This document shows, one piece after another, positions 63,913-64,000 of a DNA stretch of 64,000 nt. Position numbers and translations under genes: made by a program. Source of the stretch: Candidatus Woesearchaeota archaeon (GTDB taxonomy: Archaea > Nanobdellota > Nanobdellia > Woesearchaeales > UBA525); assembly GCA_028818155.1 (NCBI GenBank), contig JAPPOH010000012.1:17224-81223 (forward strand). Reading direction: 5' to 3'. Each line of letters begins with the position of its first letter. Position 1 is the stretch's first letter. The notes below the pieces were generated by a model. The model was given only the letters and a program-made list of their open reading frames with translations. It did no database searches and was not told the DNA's origin.

Positions 63913-63934
63913 TCGGGCTGTACGTGACCAGTGG
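63913..63934 (-). promoter_or_regulatory. CCACTGGTCA element upstream of the PIN gene TATA
   Basis: The minus strand reads CCACTGGTCACGTACAGCCC, followed by GAAA and the TATA CTTCTTAAG. Near-identical to the hef promoter element at 63136-63157, about 780 bp away. Confidence 0.65.
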
Positions 63935-63968
63935 TTCAGTACATAAGGTTAGTAGAAAGTAAGATAAA

Positions 63969-63988
63969 CCTACACCCGAAGGTGTAGG
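63969..63988. terminator. Stem-loop at the right edge
   Basis: CCTACACC-CGAA-GGTGTAGG is a perfect 8-bp stem with a four-base loop. The neighbouring gene to the right is outside the window, so whether this is a terminator, an operator or part of a repeat is undecided. Confidence 0.35.
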
Positions 63989-64000
63989 TACTACACCAAT

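Noticed and set aside
1..64000. CRISPR arrays, rRNA genes, tRNA genes or an integrated provirus
   Set aside because: No regularly spaced repeats, no rRNA conserved blocks, no tRNA T-loops in a cloverleaf context and no capsid, terminase or integrase motifs were seen.

Overview
The window looks like a chromosome segment of a small-genome archaeon of the DPANN group, probably Woesearchaeota- or Pacearchaeota-like. The support is an archaeal r-protein superoperon (L3 to L15) with archaeal/eukaryotic proteins (S4e, L19e, L32e, L34e, L14e), Pelota, archaeal SecY with an EMC3-type insertase, a Hef helicase-nuclease, a single-chain fused primase of the type known from Nanoarchaeum, and almost no metabolic genes. 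Most transcription units have a TATA box centred 24-28 nt before the ATG/GTG/TTG, so most first genes look leaderless. I used that spacing to move many start codons downstream of the longest reading frame. Inside operons, genes join by ATGA or TAATG overlaps.

Layout. 1-1.4 kb: left-truncated sufB whose reading frame passes into an intein, with a small acidic protein and a Cys-containing HTH regulator. 1.4-5.3 kb: two small membrane proteins, a tandem Lrp regulator and two unknown proteins sharing a promoter element. 5.3-15.6 kb: a surface module of three paralogous Cys-rich lipoproteins (one with a bacterial-type 3D domain), a polytopic protein, a tail-anchored coiled-coil protein and a single-pass ectodomain protein; a CheR-like methyltransferase and a decayed transposase lie within it. 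15.7-20.2 kb: pelA, a membrane protein and a 16S rRNA methyltransferase of the FmrO/Rmt type, small proteins and a TrmB regulator. 20.4-28 kb: Fic, then pheS and pheT separated by a free-standing LAGLIDADG endonuclease, an RHH-UPF0175 protein, a membrane protein and small unknowns.

28-39.6 kb: L14e and L34e, the secY-EMC3-IMPase operon, a Cys-rich membrane protein with an apparently inactive transglutaminase-like domain, two tandem duplicated toxin-antitoxin (TA) modules, a TrmB regulator divergent from an orphan solute-binding lipoprotein, RdgB, an MNT-HEPN pair and a Nudix protein. 39.6-51.9 kb: the r-protein superoperon on the minus strand. It has an unusually long structured leader and a 57-codon mini-Rpp29 between aIF1 and S17. 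51.9-64 kb: CBS and BI-1 proteins, a broken vapBC, the fused primase, Xaa-Pro peptidase, TOPRIM, AbrB-RelE, a candidate structured RNA, Hef and an RHH/PIN pair.

The core genes serve translation (r-proteins, PheST, Pelota, aIF1), membrane insertion (SecY, EMC3) and replication/repair (primase, Hef). Around them is a dense set of selfish or defence-like genes: an intein, a homing endonuclease, seven TA-like loci and Fic. Three promoters (homing endonuclease, Hef, PIN) share the element CCACTGGTCAYGTRC just upstream of TATA, which is the best candidate here for an undescribed regulon. The 3D-domain lipoprotein module is the best candidate for an undescribed protein system. All family names come from reading motifs by eye; no database search was run.
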